Source: a bacterium (GTDB lineage: Bacteria > Cyanobacteriota > Vampirovibrionia > Vampirovibrionales > Vampirovibrionaceae). Taken from it: 64,000 nt of DNA. A program made the position numbers and the translations under genes. Numbering within the stretch: position 1 is the stretch's first letter; each line of letters begins with the position of its first letter. The stretch covers positions 863,994-927,993 of the forward strand of contig JAUIEU010000001.1 in NCBI GenBank assembly GCA_030429585.1, in the 5' to 3' direction. The notes beneath the pieces are model-generated. The model was not told the origin of the DNA, did not search any database, and was given only the letters and a program-made list of their open reading frames with translations. Positions 55,484 through 64,000 of this stretch are shown one piece after another.

Positions 55484-56656
55484 ATGAAAATTCATGAATA
55501 CCAAGCCAAAGCCCTATTCCGCGAGTTTGATATCCCTGTGCCTCCTGGCAAAGTAGCCACCACTGCTGATGAAGCCGTAAGCATTGCTAACGAACTGCCT
55601 GACGGCAAAGTGGTAGTAAAAGGTCAAATCCATGCTGGCGGCCGTGGCAAAGGCGGCGGTGTAAAAGTGGTGGATAAAAGCGCGGTAAAAGAAACCGCCA
55701 ACCAAATTTTAGGCATGCAGCTTATTACTCACCAAACCGACCCAGAAGGCCAAAAAGTAAAAACCGTATTGGTAGAAGCGGGCAGCAACATTGCCAAAGA
55801 ATACTACCTAAGCCTGATTTTAGACCGCGCTACCGACAAGGTAATTGTAATGGCCAGCCCTGATGGCGGCATGGATATTGAAGAAGTAGCCGAAAAAACC
55901 CCTGAGCGCCTGCTAAAGCTACCCGTTAGCCCAGCGGTCGGTATTCAACCTTTCCAATTGCGGCAAGTGGTTACCTTTTTAGGCCTGCCAAAAGAAGCCC
56001 AAAAAGAAGCCATGAAAATGGTGGCTAACCTATACAAGCTGTACATGGAAAAAGATTGCAGCCTGCTAGAAATTAACCCCCTAGTACTTACTGCAGAAAA
56101 TAATATGATTGCCCTAGACGGCAAAATCAACTTCGATAGCAACGCCCTGTACCGCCAAAAAGATATTGTGGAACTACGCGACACTGACGAAGAAGACCCA
56201 CTAGAAGTAGAGGCCAGCAAGTACGGCCTAAACTACATTAAGCTAGATGGCAACGTGGCCTGCATGGTTAACGGTGCCGGCTTAGCCATGGCAACCATGG
56301 ATATTATTAAGCTGCACGGCGAAGCGCCCGCTAACTTTTTAGATGTAGGTGGTAGTGCTAATAAAGAATCCTTAGAAAATGCCTTCCGCATTTTGATGAG
56401 CGATAAAAACGTAGAAGTGCTACTGATTAATATTTTCGGCGGCATCCTTCGGTGCGACTTACTGGCCGAAGGTGTAGTTGCGGCTGCTAAAAGCTTAAAA
56501 ATGGACCTGCCCATGGTGATCCGCATGAAAGGTACCAACGTAGAAAAAGGCAAAGAAATACTTGCCAATAGCGACTTGGAATTTGCGGTAGCTGAGACCA
56601 TGACGGAAGCCGCAGAAAAAGTGGTTCAATTCCTTAAACAACCCGTAGGTGTGTAG
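55484..56656 (+). CDS. sucC: Succinyl-CoA synthetase beta subunit
   Basis: ADP/GDP-forming subunit that interconverts succinyl-CoA and succinate; 390 residues. The ATP-grasp N terminus KIHEYQAKALFREFDIPVPPG, the nucleotide loop GQIHAGGRGKGGGVK and C-terminal NIFGGILRCD with CoA-ligase fold are typical. With KorAB it completes the 2-oxoglutarate to succinate step. sucD is separated by a small unknown gene, so the two are not directly adjacent. Confidence 0.97.
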   Translation: MKIHEYQAKALFREFDIPVPPGKVATTADEAVSIANELPDGKVVVKGQIHAGGRGKGGGVKVVDKSAVKETANQILGMQLITHQTDPEGQKVKTVLVEAGSNIAKEYYLSLILDRATDKVIVMASPDGGMDIEEVAEKTPERLLKLPVSPAVGIQPFQLRQVVTFLGLPKEAQKEAMKMVANLYKLYMEKDCSLLEINPLVLTAENNMIALDGKINFDSNALYRQKDIVELRDTDEEDPLEVEASKYGLNYIKLDGNVACMVNGAGLAMATMDIIKLHGEAPANFLDVGGSANKESLENAFRILMSDKNVEVLLINIFGGILRCDLLAEGVVAAAKSLKMDLPMVIRMKGTNVEKGKEILANSDLEFAVAETMTEAAEKVVQFLKQPVGV

Positions 56657-56664
56657 CTTTAGTT

Positions 56665-56964
56665 ATGAGCGACCCGCAACAACCATCGCAAGAGCAACAG
56701 GCTGAATTCGATCAAGAATTCTTTGAACGTGCCAACCTAGCCAGCGACCACGGCATTGGCGCTATTAACGATTCGCTTACTCAAAGCGGCGAGCTTCGCC
56801 ACGATGTAATTCAGTACACGTTATTGCTAATGGCCGCCAAGTACTGGCGCACCGCCCTAGAACATTTTGATAAAGCCACCGTGCACCAAGGCATGCAGCA
56901 ATTCCACGCCTCCGTTGGCCAGCTGCTAAACGATGTTGCCGACGACACCGTCATCGAACCCTAG
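56665..56964 (+). CDS. Small unknown protein between sucC and sucD
   Basis: A 99-residue acidic, helical protein ([71 protein letters not shown]). It begins 8 bp after the sucC stop and ends 47 bp before sucD, so it is very likely co-expressed with both. I do not recognise it; a subunit-assembly or regulatory role is only a possibility. Confidence 0.65.
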   Translation: MSDPQQPSQEQQAEFDQEFFERANLASDHGIGAINDSLTQSGELRHDVIQYTLLLMAAKYWRTALEHFDKATVHQGMQQFHASVGQLLNDVADDTVIEP

Positions 56965-57011
56965 CATTTACCCTATTTTTTAGACCCGTTAACCACAGGA
57001 ACTCATCCCCC

Positions 57012-57896
57012 ATGGCTGTATTGGTTGATAACAACACCAAACTCATTATCCAAGGTATTACCGGCAAAGAAGGCCAGTTCCACGGCGAACAATGCATGGC
57101 CTATGGCACCCAACTGGTGGGTGGCGTTACCCCCGGCAAGGGCGGCCAAACCGTAGAACTAAGCGGTAAAACCGTGCCCGTGTTTGATACCGTAAAAGAA
57201 GCGGTGACCAAAACCGGCGCCAACGCTACCGTTATTTTTGTGCCACCCCCATTTGCCGCCGATGCCATTATGGAAGCCACCGAAGCTGGCATTGCCCTAG
57301 TTATTTGCATTACCGAAGGCATCCCCGTTACCGATATGGTAAAAGTTAAAGCCTTTATGAAGGATTACCCCGACACACGCCTAATTGGCCCCAACTGCCC
57401 CGGCGTTATTAGCCCAGATATTGCTAAAATTGGCATTATGCCCGGCCATATCCACAAAAAAGGCCCCGTCGGCATTGTATCGCGTAGTGGCACCCTAACC
57501 TACGAAGCCGTGGACCAACTCACCCAGCTGGGTATTGGCCAAAGCACCTGTATTGGTATTGGTGGCGACCCGGTGAATGGCACCAACTTTATCGATTGCC
57601 TAGAGCTTTTCCAAAACGACCCCGAGACTGATGCCATTGTAATGATTGGCGAAATTGGTGGTACGGCGGAAGAAGAAGCGGCTGCCTATGCTAAAGAGCA
57701 TGTAACCAAGCCCATTGTGTGCTTTATTGCAGGCCAAACAGCTCCCCCCGGCAAACGCATGGGCCACGCTGGCGCCATTATTAGCGGCGGCAAAGGCACC
57801 GCGGCAGAAAAAATGGCAGCCCTTAAAGCTGCTGGCATTGCTGTGGTAGAAAGCCCAGCCGTGATTGGCGAAACCATGGCAGCCGCCATTCGCTAG
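57012..57896 (+). CDS. sucD: Succinyl-CoA synthetase alpha subunit
   Basis: CoA-binding, phosphohistidine subunit; 294 residues. [16 protein letters not shown] is the N-terminal signature, and the phosphorylated His lies in [18 protein letters not shown]-like [11 protein letters not shown] and [11 protein letters not shown] are also conserved. It is in an operon with sucC and the small gene between them. Confidence 0.97.
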   Translation: MAVLVDNNTKLIIQGITGKEGQFHGEQCMAYGTQLVGGVTPGKGGQTVELSGKTVPVFDTVKEAVTKTGANATVIFVPPPFAADAIMEATEAGIALVICITEGIPVTDMVKVKAFMKDYPDTRLIGPNCPGVISPDIAKIGIMPGHIHKKGPVGIVSRSGTLTYEAVDQLTQLGIGQSTCIGIGGDPVNGTNFIDCLELFQNDPETDAIVMIGEIGGTAEEEAAAYAKEHVTKPIVCFIAGQTAPPGKRMGHAGAIISGGKGTAAEKMAALKAAGIAVVESPAVIGETMAAAIR

Positions 57897-58004
57897 TAGC
57901 CGCCCACCGGCTTACTGTTGGTCATCCTTTGCCTTTGGGGTAAAGTAGCCTTGTCGTGGGCATGTGGCCCACTTAACTTATCTTTTCTATTGGAGACAAT
58001 AACG

Positions 58005-58337
58005 ATGACAAGCCAAGATATCCACCCTATTGCCGTAACCGAACGGGATACCACCCTAAACCCCCGCGAATTACGCTCTGCCGGATTTATCCCTGCCACC
58101 ATGTACGGTAAAGGCCTGGATGCCCAAAACATCCAAGTACGCAGCCACGAGTTTACCCAAATGTTCCGCAAGGGCGCCCGCTTTTTTAAGCTAGAAGGCC
58201 TAAGCGCTGACGCAACTGTGAAAGCTCACCAACTGCAAGTAGACCCCATTCGCCAAGACATTTTAAACATTGAGTTTTTGGTAATGAGCAAAGACAACGA
58301 AGCGAAAAAAGAAGTGGCCGCCTCTATCGTTCACTAA
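58005..58337 (+). CDS. rplY: 50S ribosomal protein L25
   Basis: 5S-rRNA-binding ribosomal protein, short form of 110 residues. RELRSAGFIPATMYGKGLDAQNIQV and the C-terminal VKAHQLQVDPIRQDILNIEFL are diagnostic. ATG 58005 has GGAG upstream. It overlaps the convergent nadD stop by four bases. Confidence 0.9.
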   Translation: MTSQDIHPIAVTERDTTLNPRELRSAGFIPATMYGKGLDAQNIQVRSHEFTQMFRKGARFFKLEGLSADATVKAHQLQVDPIRQDILNIEFLVMSKDNEAKKEVAASIVH

Positions 58338-59017
58338 CCGATAGACCAATACTTATTTTCTACAATTACTTTGGCGGCGCCGGGATGCACCTGGGGTCGC
58401 CATTGTGTTGTTTGCCCAGCTTTCACCTGCTGCCGAATATCCGACGAAGACACCGTTACCGGCGCCATAGCCATCAAGGTTGTGCTTAAAGGTAGTTGAG
58501 TACCATCTGGCAGGCTTACATTGGCTAGCAACGGCACAGGGGCGCCGTCTGCCGTTAGCCGGGGGGCCTGTAAAAAGTGGCAATGATTGATCATTTCTTC
58601 GGCCTTAGCCCAGCGCCCTAAGCCTGCCACCGAATCCTGCCCCATAATAAGGGTGGCTGGCCATACCAGTTGAGCCTGATGGTGAAGGTACAACACAATC
58701 TCCCACGAGATTGTGGGTTGGCCTGGGTGCTGCGCGGCCCACTCACCTTCTACTAAACTAACGTGGATATCCGGCTCATTCGCTACCGCCAACTGTGCCA
58801 TCGCGCAACGCACGTCATACGGCAACAAATCCGGGTCGTCCTTTTTCCACGGCGATACCGCCGAGGGTACCAGCATCACCTGCTGGCAATGTCCCCCCGT
58901 TATAGCCGCCCGCGCCATCGCCACATGGCCATTGTGGATAGGATTAAACGTACCAAACAACCAGCCCATACCGTTGGATAAGGGCTTAACGTTGGGTTGT
59001 GGCTGTGTTTCCGGCAT
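58334..59017 (-). CDS. nadD: Nicotinate-nucleotide adenylyltransferase
   Basis: Adenylates nicotinate mononucleotide in NAD synthesis; 227 residues. The nucleotidyltransferase motif GTFNPIHNGH and the C-terminal VSSSDIRQQV (ISxTxIR-like) are visible. It links with nadA elsewhere in the window. It overlaps the L25 gene end; panD is divergent. Confidence 0.9.
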   Translation of the reverse strand: MPETQPQPNVKPLSNGMGWLFGTFNPIHNGHVAMARAAITGGHCQQVMLVPSAVSPWKKDDPDLLPYDVRCAMAQLAVANEPDIHVSLVEGEWAAQHPGQPTISWEIVLYLHHQAQLVWPATLIMGQDSVAGLGRWAKAEEMINHCHFLQAPRLTADGAPVPLLANVSLPDGTQLPLSTTLMAMAPVTVSSSDIRQQVKAGQTTQWRPQVHPGAAKVIVENKYWSIG

Positions 59018-59053
59018 AATAAGCCCGTTTTACAGTAACGAGACACTGACACG

Positions 59054-59485
59054 ATGGCCCCTTCATTATCCCACGAGCCTAACGACCACCACCAGCCTAG
59101 CAACCCGGCCACCGTGCCCCAACTAACGGTGCCCATGCTGTATAGCAAAATCCACCGCGCCACCGTTACCGCCGCCGATTTACATTACGAAGGCAGCCTA
59201 ACCATTGATACCGATTTGATGGCCGCATCCAATATGGTGCCCTTTCAAAAAATCGAAGTGTATAACGTGACCAATGGCTCGCGTTACCAAACCTATGCCA
59301 TCGAAGGGCCCGCCGGCAGTGGGGTTATTCAGGCCAACGGTGCCGCCGCCCACCACAGTAATATTGGCGATTTAGTGATTATTGCCGCTTACTGCGAGCT
59401 ACCGCATGCCGAAGCCGCCACCTGGGAGCCCGCCATTGTGCTGGTGGATGCCAACAACAAGGCCAAAAGCTTACTCCCTATTTAA
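59054..59485 (+). CDS. panD: Aspartate 1-decarboxylase
   Basis: Makes beta-alanine for pantothenate. The 143 residues include the self-cleavage site YEG|SLTID, where Ser becomes the pyruvoyl cofactor, and KIEVYNVTNGSRYQTYAI, GAAAHHSNIGDLVIIAAY and VLVDANNK. The N terminus has about 23 extra Ser/His/Pro-rich residues before the conserved start LTVPMLYSKIHRATVT, so initiation may be further in. Confidence 0.95.
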   Translation: MAPSLSHEPNDHHQPSNPATVPQLTVPMLYSKIHRATVTAADLHYEGSLTIDTDLMAASNMVPFQKIEVYNVTNGSRYQTYAIEGPAGSGVIQANGAAAHHSNIGDLVIIAAYCELPHAEAATWEPAIVLVDANNKAKSLLPI

Positions 59486-60158
59486 TTATTATACAGGCGT
59501 TACATTCGCGCTTTTTATGACTTTGGAAACGACGCTTTGGTGTGCGACAGGCATCGAACATGAAAAAGGGTCAATAGCGTGGCAGGGTATATATTAAAGA
59601 ATATATCCTATAAATCCGATACTATGCTTAGGTTTCCGAAACACCATCTAGAAAAATACTAGGGTTAACAAGCTTTTGTGGAATTAAGAACCTAAAAAAA
59701 CCTATTTTTATTGATTTTCAAGGGTTTATAAAATCCTGTAAATAATTCTGACTAAATCTTAAGGATCCTCTAATATCCCTCTCTACCCCAAAAACGGAGG
59801 CTATGGTAATATAAATGTAGAGTATTGCTATTTGCAAAGTACTAAAAATGTTGTTTAATACGATCCGCAATACAGGAGCGCCGAGAACAAAACAATCTAT
59901 TACCCAAACTGGTAACATGTCACTCGCCCATCGTCAGGGTAACGGCATCAGGATAGAGAAAAAATATCGGCTTAAACAATTTGCGCGTTCATTGGTATCC
60001 AGGCAACAGGCTGGCATGCCAGGCACCCTTGCTAGGGTGTGGCGTCTCTAGAGTGTAGCCCCCCGCTATACCCTACCGCGCGTCGCCAATTGGCTAACCG
60101 CTCCGTCCCCGGTCAATCGTATTATACCCTTCCCCCACTGATAGAGAGGTTCGTCCTT
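59486..60158. other. 673-bp AT-rich spacer upstream of nrdB
   Basis: The longest gap in the window. 59560-59870 is markedly AT-rich with an AGGgTATAT/ATATAtCCT inverted repeat at 59584-59609 and no supported coding frame; codons do not resemble neighbouring genes. The right part holds two inverted repeats near 60011-60039 and is probably the nrdB promoter and leader. I see no tRNA, riboswitch or transposase remnant. Confidence 0.6.
60011..60039. promoter_or_regulatory. Two adjacent inverted repeats upstream of nrdB
   Basis: CTGGCATGCCAG (60011-60022, perfect 12-base palindrome) is followed one base later by CACCCT-TGCT-AGGGTG (60024-60039, perfect hairpin). They lie about 120 bp before the nrdB ATG. 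They could be an operator plus leader hairpin; no NrdR-box consensus was recognised by eye. Confidence 0.45.
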
Positions 60159-61199
60159 ATGGCACAAGAAGCAATCGCCTACGCCAACAACATTAACAAC
60201 CGTCGCATCATCAATGGCGATGACGACGTGGTGCAGTTGTACCCCATCGTTCACAAATTTGCCTGGGAATCCTACACCGCCGGCAACGCCAACCACTGGC
60301 TGCCCACGGAAATTTCCATGCAAAAAGATATTGAGCAGTGGCGCAGCGATAGCGTGCTAACCGAAGACGAACGCCATGTGGTAAAGATGGCCCTTGGCTT
60401 TTTTACCACCGCTGATAGCATTGTGGCCAACAACCTAGTACTGGCCGTATACAAGCACATCACCTCGCCAGAATGCCGCATGTACCTATTGCGCCAGGCG
60501 TATGAAGAAGCTATTCATACCCATTCGTATCAGCACATCGTAGAATCCTTGGGCTTGAACGAAGCTGAAATTTTTACCATGTACAAGCGTTTGGATACCA
60601 TCTACAACAAAGATAACTTTGTGGCAGAACTGGTAGGCGAAATTTTAGAGCCCGACTTTAAAACCGGCACCTTTGCCAGCGACCAAAAATTCTTAGAAAA
60701 CCTCATCGATTTCTACGTCATTATGGAAGGCATCTTCTTCTACAGTAGCTTTGCTGCCATGCTAAGCTTCCGTCGTCGTAATTTGCTACCCGGCACCGCA
60801 GAGCAATTCCAATACATTATGCGCGATGAATCCATGCACATGAACTTTGGTATTGACCTGATTAACCAAATGGTGGAAGAGCAGCCCGAACTGTGGACAG
60901 AGACCTTCCAAAAGCGCATTAGCAACAAGCTATGCACCGCGGCAGAACTGGAAGAAGCTTACGCCCACGCCTTAATGCCACGCGGCATCCTAGGGCTAAA
61001 CGCCGAAAGCTTCCGGGATTACACCCAGTATATTGCGGATCGTCGCTTAACCTCCATTAACCTAAGCCCACGCCACAAGGTTAAAAACCCCTTTCCGTGG
61101 ATGAGCGAACAGGTGGATTTAAGCAAAAGCAAAAACTTCTTCGAGACTCGCGTGATTGAATACCAAACCGGTGGCGCCCTCGAATGGGATGACTTTTAA
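60159..61199 (+). CDS. nrdB: Ribonucleotide reductase, class Ia beta subunit
   Basis: Di-iron radical subunit for aerobic deoxynucleotide synthesis; 346 residues from ATG 60159 with GAGAGG upstream. Metal ligands are visible as D86 (TTADSIV), E117 and H120 (EAIHTHSYQHI) and the late RDESMH pair. The radical Tyr is present at Y124, so this is the Tyr-radical type, not the Phe class Ic. The C-terminal acidic tail (GGALEWDDF) for NrdA docking is present. nrdA is not in the window. Confidence 0.96.
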   Translation: MAQEAIAYANNINNRRIINGDDDVVQLYPIVHKFAWESYTAGNANHWLPTEISMQKDIEQWRSDSVLTEDERHVVKMALGFFTTADSIVANNLVLAVYKHITSPECRMYLLRQAYEEAIHTHSYQHIVESLGLNEAEIFTMYKRLDTIYNKDNFVAELVGEILEPDFKTGTFASDQKFLENLIDFYVIMEGIFFYSSFAAMLSFRRRNLLPGTAEQFQYIMRDESMHMNFGIDLINQMVEEQPELWTETFQKRISNKLCTAAELEEAYAHALMPRGILGLNAESFRDYTQYIADRRLTSINLSPRHKVKNPFPWMSEQVDLSKSKNFFETRVIEYQTGGALEWDDF

Positions 61200-61223
61200 A
61201 CAGCTATACCCAAAGACACCCTT

Positions 61224-61254
61224 AACGCCTGGCCCACCGGTCAGGCGTTTTTTT
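61224..61254 (+). terminator. Terminator after nrdB
   Basis: AACGCCTG / CAGGCGTT with a 10-base loop followed by a T-run. The 3' arm with its T-run is duplicated (see the next entry). Confidence 0.85.
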
Positions 61255-61273
61255 ACCGGTCAGGCGTTTTTTT
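61236..61273 (+). repeat. 19-bp perfect tandem duplication of terminator arm
   Basis: ACCGGTCAGGCGTTTTTTT occurs at 61236-61254 and again at 61255-61273 with no gap or mismatch. The second copy offers an alternative 3' arm for the same stem. It is probably a recent slippage event. Confidence 0.95.
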
Positions 61274-61339
61274 ATGGCCAACGTAAACCGTGCTATAGCA
61301 CAAGTTTAACTACCCCCCCCCATAAATGTCGTTTAAAAC

Positions 61340-61969
61340 TTACTTAACAGCCACGCCGTTTAAAAACACATCCACCACACGCTCGGCATAGCCTTGGTAA
61401 TCAAACGTGCGGCCATCATTTAGGGCCCGCTTCAGCACGTAGGTATCCATCAGGCTAATAAACATTAGGGCCAGCTCTTTGCCACTCTCGCCGGCTATAT
61501 CGCCTCGCTCCATGGCGCGGTTAAACAGCTGGGCAAAGGGGTCAATCATATACCGCTCGTTAGCGGTAATAACCTGCTTAAAGCTCTCCGCCTTTAGCTT
61601 GTCTCGCCCGTCCCGCAGCATCGCCCCTAAGGATGTTGGCGAAAATTCAAAATACCCGCGGGTTAATACCACCAGCTGAGCCTGCAAGGGATCGTTTTTG
61701 GGTAAAAAAGCATCAATGTAGGCGTACCCGTTCGCCATCATGGTAATTAGCGCCTGGGTATACAGGGCATCTTTATCCGTAAAGTAATAGTATAAAGCAG
61801 GCTTGGTAATGCCAACCTCGCTCACAATCTCTTGGATGGAAACCGCCGCAAAGCCTTTTTGCCGAAACAGGCGGATGGCCGCATGTAAAATTTTATCCCG
61901 CATAGTGGCTGGTTCGGCAGAAATAGCCGAAAGCTTTGGAGTGGCAGGGGATTGAAGGGAAGCTTCCAT
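61340..61969 (-). CDS. TetR-family transcriptional regulator
   Basis: A 209-residue regulator. The N-terminal helix-turn-helix is clear: ILHAAIRLFRQKGFAAVSIQEIVSEVGITKPALYYYFTDKDALY. The C-terminal ligand domain is divergent. It is divergent from an SRPBCC gene with a 110-bp AT-rich space, so it probably controls that gene and itself. No ribosome site is evident at ATG 61969. Confidence 0.93.
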   Translation of the reverse strand: MEASLQSPATPKLSAISAEPATMRDKILHAAIRLFRQKGFAAVSIQEIVSEVGITKPALYYYFTDKDALYTQALITMMANGYAYIDAFLPKNDPLQAQLVVLTRGYFEFSPTSLGAMLRDGRDKLKAESFKQVITANERYMIDPFAQLFNRAMERGDIAGESGKELALMFISLMDTYVLKRALNDGRTFDYQGYAERVVDVFLNGVAVK

Positions 61970-62079
61970 CGGGGTATATCCATAATTAATAACAATAGTG
62001 CGGTAGTATAAGAGAAAAGCCCCTTAACCGTTATACCTTACTTTATACCACATGGAAAATAGAAATAGAAGACTTTCTA

Positions 62080-62532
62080 ATGCCTGTTTTTACATATCAG
62101 TCTACCATTTTAGCCCCTGCCAATACCGTGTTTAACTGGCACACTAAGCCACAAGCTTTTAGCCAGCTTACCCCGCCTTGGGAGCCGGTTAGCCTGCAAG
62201 GCCCACCGGGCAACATTACTGAGCCTGGCAGCCGCACCACTATTATTATTAAGGCACTAGGGGTGCTACCCATACGGTGGGTGGCCCAGCACAACCACAC
62301 CATTGCCGGCCAACAGTTTTGCGACACCCAAATTAGCGGGCCTTTTGCCTGCTGGCACCATACCCACAGCGTTACCCCCCTAACAGAAACCACCTGCCAG
62401 TACACGGACCACATTGTGTATGCCCTACCCCTAAGCCCTATTAGCCACTGGGTGGCTGGCTGGTTTGTGCGCCAAAAACTAACCAAGCTATTTGCCTACC
62501 GCCACCAAGTAGTGGCACAGGCCTGCGAATAA
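62080..62532 (+). CDS. SRPBCC (START-like) ligand-binding protein
   Basis: A 150-residue SRPBCC-fold protein. The N-terminal FTYQSTILAPANTVFNWHTKPQAFSQLTPPW and the late CDTQISGPFACWHHTHSVTPL...CQYTDHIVYALPLSP match the cyclase/dehydrase-type group that often precedes TIGR01777-like epimerases. The ligand is unknown. It is probably regulated by the divergent TetR protein. Confidence 0.8.
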   Translation: MPVFTYQSTILAPANTVFNWHTKPQAFSQLTPPWEPVSLQGPPGNITEPGSRTTIIIKALGVLPIRWVAQHNHTIAGQQFCDTQISGPFACWHHTHSVTPLTETTCQYTDHIVYALPLSPISHWVAGWFVRQKLTKLFAYRHQVVAQACE

Positions 62533-62558
62533 CCACAGGCCTTATACAATTAAGCCAG

Positions 62559-63602
62559 TTACACGTTTGCCAATTCGCGCAGGCGCTCTTGCGGCGATAC
62601 AATACTGGTGATGCGGAGACCAAAGTTATCTTCAATCACCACCACTTCGCCACGGGCAATTAGCTTACCATTGGCATACAAATCCACCGCTTCGCCCGCC
62701 AGGCGGTTTAGTTCTACCACGCTGCCGCGGGTTAGCTCTAAAATTTGTTTTAAGGCTAATTCAGTATCGCCTAACCGTACCGATAGGCTCATCTTAACGT
62801 CCATCAGCAAATCCAGGTTTCGGTTGGATTCGCCCGTCACTTCCGGTTGATTATCAAAAGACGCAAACTGAACAGGCTGGACCGTCACCGGGGTTTGGGC
62901 TGCATCACTGGGTGCCGCTGCATCAGCGCCAACCACAACGCCACCACCGGCATCCTCAACGGCAGGGTCGTCGGCAGGGGTATCGTCAATATTCGTATCG
63001 GAAGACGCCACCGCAATCGACAGTTGCTGGGCTTCTTCCTCGCTTAACCACAATTGCATGGGCACAACACGGTCGCCAATGGTCAAGTCGCACTGCAAGG
63101 TTACAATGGGCAGGGCCAGTAGTTCCGGCAAATGCTCACGAAAGGTATCCTCACTAAAGGGGCCAATACTGGGCGGGCCAAAAGTTAGTTCGTTTACCCC
63201 CGCCATAGAGGCCATACCTGGGGCAGCGGCGGTTAAAAACTGACTAAAAATTTCGCCAATAGCGCTTACTTGCAGTTCGTCGAGTTCGCCGTCGGTGCCA
63301 TCATCATTACCTAGCATGGTGTTCGCAAAGTAGCGGGCATCTTGGGTGCACAGTACAAAACCACCATTAAAGGGGATATCTCCTGTGGCGGAGGAGACCA
63401 CCACGGTTTTAGCCTGGTCTTGGCCAAAGGGCTCTATTTCCGTGCCCATAATCTCAGTCACCACGTCAAACTGCTGGCCTTCTATAGCACCGGAACTAAC
63501 CTCCTGATTCAACATGAGTTTAAGGTTAGTGGCAGCGGTTTGAAAAACCACTTGCCCAAGGGCGCTTAAATTATCCTGAAGGTTATCGGCCAGTTGTGCC
63601 AT
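62559..63602 (-). CDS. fliY: Flagellar motor switch protein FliY/FliN
   Basis: A 347-residue switch protein of the FliY type. The N-terminal CheC-like domain (GELDELQVSAIGEIFSQFLTAAAPGMA with the Glu/Asn phosphatase-like region) is followed by an acidic linker and the C-terminal SpoA/FliN domain (LDLLMDVKMSLSVRLGDTELALKQILELTRGSVVELNRLAGEAVDLYANGKLIARGEVVVIEDNFGLRITSI). FliY can dephosphorylate CheY-P. AAGGA is upstream of ATG 63602. It follows fliM on the same strand. Confidence 0.9.
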   Translation of the reverse strand: MAQLADNLQDNLSALGQVVFQTAATNLKLMLNQEVSSGAIEGQQFDVVTEIMGTEIEPFGQDQAKTVVVSSATGDIPFNGGFVLCTQDARYFANTMLGNDDGTDGELDELQVSAIGEIFSQFLTAAAPGMASMAGVNELTFGPPSIGPFSEDTFREHLPELLALPIVTLQCDLTIGDRVVPMQLWLSEEEAQQLSIAVASSDTNIDDTPADDPAVEDAGGGVVVGADAAAPSDAAQTPVTVQPVQFASFDNQPEVTGESNRNLDLLMDVKMSLSVRLGDTELALKQILELTRGSVVELNRLAGEAVDLYANGKLIARGEVVVIEDNFGLRITSIVSPQERLRELANV

Positions 63603-63746
63603 GGGGGAATTCCTTGTACCGGGGGTGAGTGTTTACGTTTACAGGGCTTTGATATTATTTTACGCTGTTTTAACAGGCAAGTGGGGGATTCGGCTGGCAA
63701 TTTAAGCCAGTTAGAGGGGGAAGAACGCTAGAAGTAGACGCTATCG

Positions 63747-64000
63747 TCATAGCCCAAAGCCTTCTACCGATTCCACATTGCCCACATCTTCCACAATATA
63801 TACGGCCATTTTTTTGCGTAGCGTGCCTGGGCGGCAGTAAAACTTAGGCTTATTATTCACGCACATCAGCATGTTTTGGTTCGTCATGCGGTCTAATTGG
63901 ATAACATCGCCTGTTTGTAAGGCCAGTATCTCTCGCATGGTCGTATCCGCACCGCCAAGGTGTACCTGGACAGGCACTTTGGCAAAATCCATTTTGCTTA
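63747..64000 (-). CDS. fliM: Flagellar motor switch protein FliM, C-terminal end (partial)
   Basis: The reading frame ends at 63747 and is open to the right edge. It carries the SpoA-type C terminus of FliM: VPVQVHLGGADTTMREILALQTGDVIQLDR...KPKFYCRPGTLRKKMAVYIVEDV. The N-terminal CheY-binding and CheC-like parts lie outside the window. The adjacent FliY gene is 144 bp downstream, consistent with a fliM-fliY switch operon. Confidence 0.85.
   Translation of the reverse strand, partial: SKMDFAKVPVQVHLGGADTTMREILALQTGDVIQLDRMTNQNMLMCVNNKPKFYCRPGTLRKKMAVYIVEDVGNVESVEGFGL

Noticed and set aside
59718-59918. 66-residue minus-strand open frame in the AT-rich spacer
   Set aside because: Hydrophobic composition is what AT-rich non-coding DNA gives by chance; there is no ribosome site and no similarity I can name.
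59848-60051. 67-residue plus-strand open frame before nrdB
   Set aside because: No Shine-Dalgarno, it runs across the inverted repeats, and it ends before the real nrdB start.

Overview
The window is about 64 kb of a densely coded bacterial chromosome with roughly balanced base composition. I see no tRNA, rRNA, CRISPR array, transposase or phage gene. Nearly every block is housekeeping: carbamoyl-phosphate synthase, late purine synthesis (purL-purF), alanine racemase, tig-clpP-clpX, serine synthesis, ftsEX, a 2-oxoacid:ferredoxin oxidoreductase (korAB), comEC, a heptose-bisphosphate phosphatase, HU, nadA, folP, sucC/sucD, L25, nadD, panD, class Ia nrdB and a fliM-fliY flagellar switch pair. 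Flagella, a heptose-type phosphatase, ferredoxin-linked 2-oxoacid oxidation, a monogalactosyldiacylglycerol-synthase-type glycosyltransferase and pentapeptide repeats together suggest a Gram-negative-type bacterium, possibly a non-photosynthetic relative of cyanobacteria (Vampirovibrionia/Melainabacteria). That placement is inference from gene content only.

Layout. 1-5006: carB (truncated at the left edge) and carA are divergent, separated by an AT-rich predicted nuclease gene whose stop codon abuts the carA start. 5088-7265: an orphan cluster with an exact-repeat Pro/Gly-rich protein, a JmjC/cupin_8-type hydroxylase and two small unknown proteins. 7463-11415: purL-purF. 11822-14725: pentapeptide protein, HPt plus triple-receiver regulators, and a small coiled-coil protein. 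14985-22752: alr, an oxidoreductase, a TagA/WecG glycosyltransferase, clpX/clpP/tig and a YceD-like protein. 22897-31711: Zn dehydrogenase, thioredoxin lipoprotein and lgt, Cys-cluster protein, YcxB-like protein, a TPR protein ending in a broken matrixin motif, a TlpA/MauE pair, and a large protein with cytidine-deaminase-like motifs. 32016-42980: aminotransferase-serA, ftsE-ftsX, korA-korB, comEC, gmhB, hup. 43387-54451: nadA, a small acidic protein, a second PD-(D/E)XK-like protein, folP, a sugar-kinase-like (ASKHA) orphan, a glycolipid glycosyltransferase, an SDR, DUF1015, and a YggS/PheC-like pair. 54796-64000: DUF1292, sucC/sucD, L25, nadD, panD, a 670-bp AT-rich spacer, nrdB, TetR/SRPBCC and fliY/fliM.

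The most interesting parts are the repeat protein next to the hydroxylase (a possible enzyme/substrate pair), the protein with one intact and one degenerate deaminase-like half, a metalloprotease domain missing two of its three zinc histidines, the carA/carB split by a nuclease gene, and a His/Cys motif shared by the trigger-factor tail and a DUF1292 protein. All functional statements are read from sequence motifs; no database search was run.
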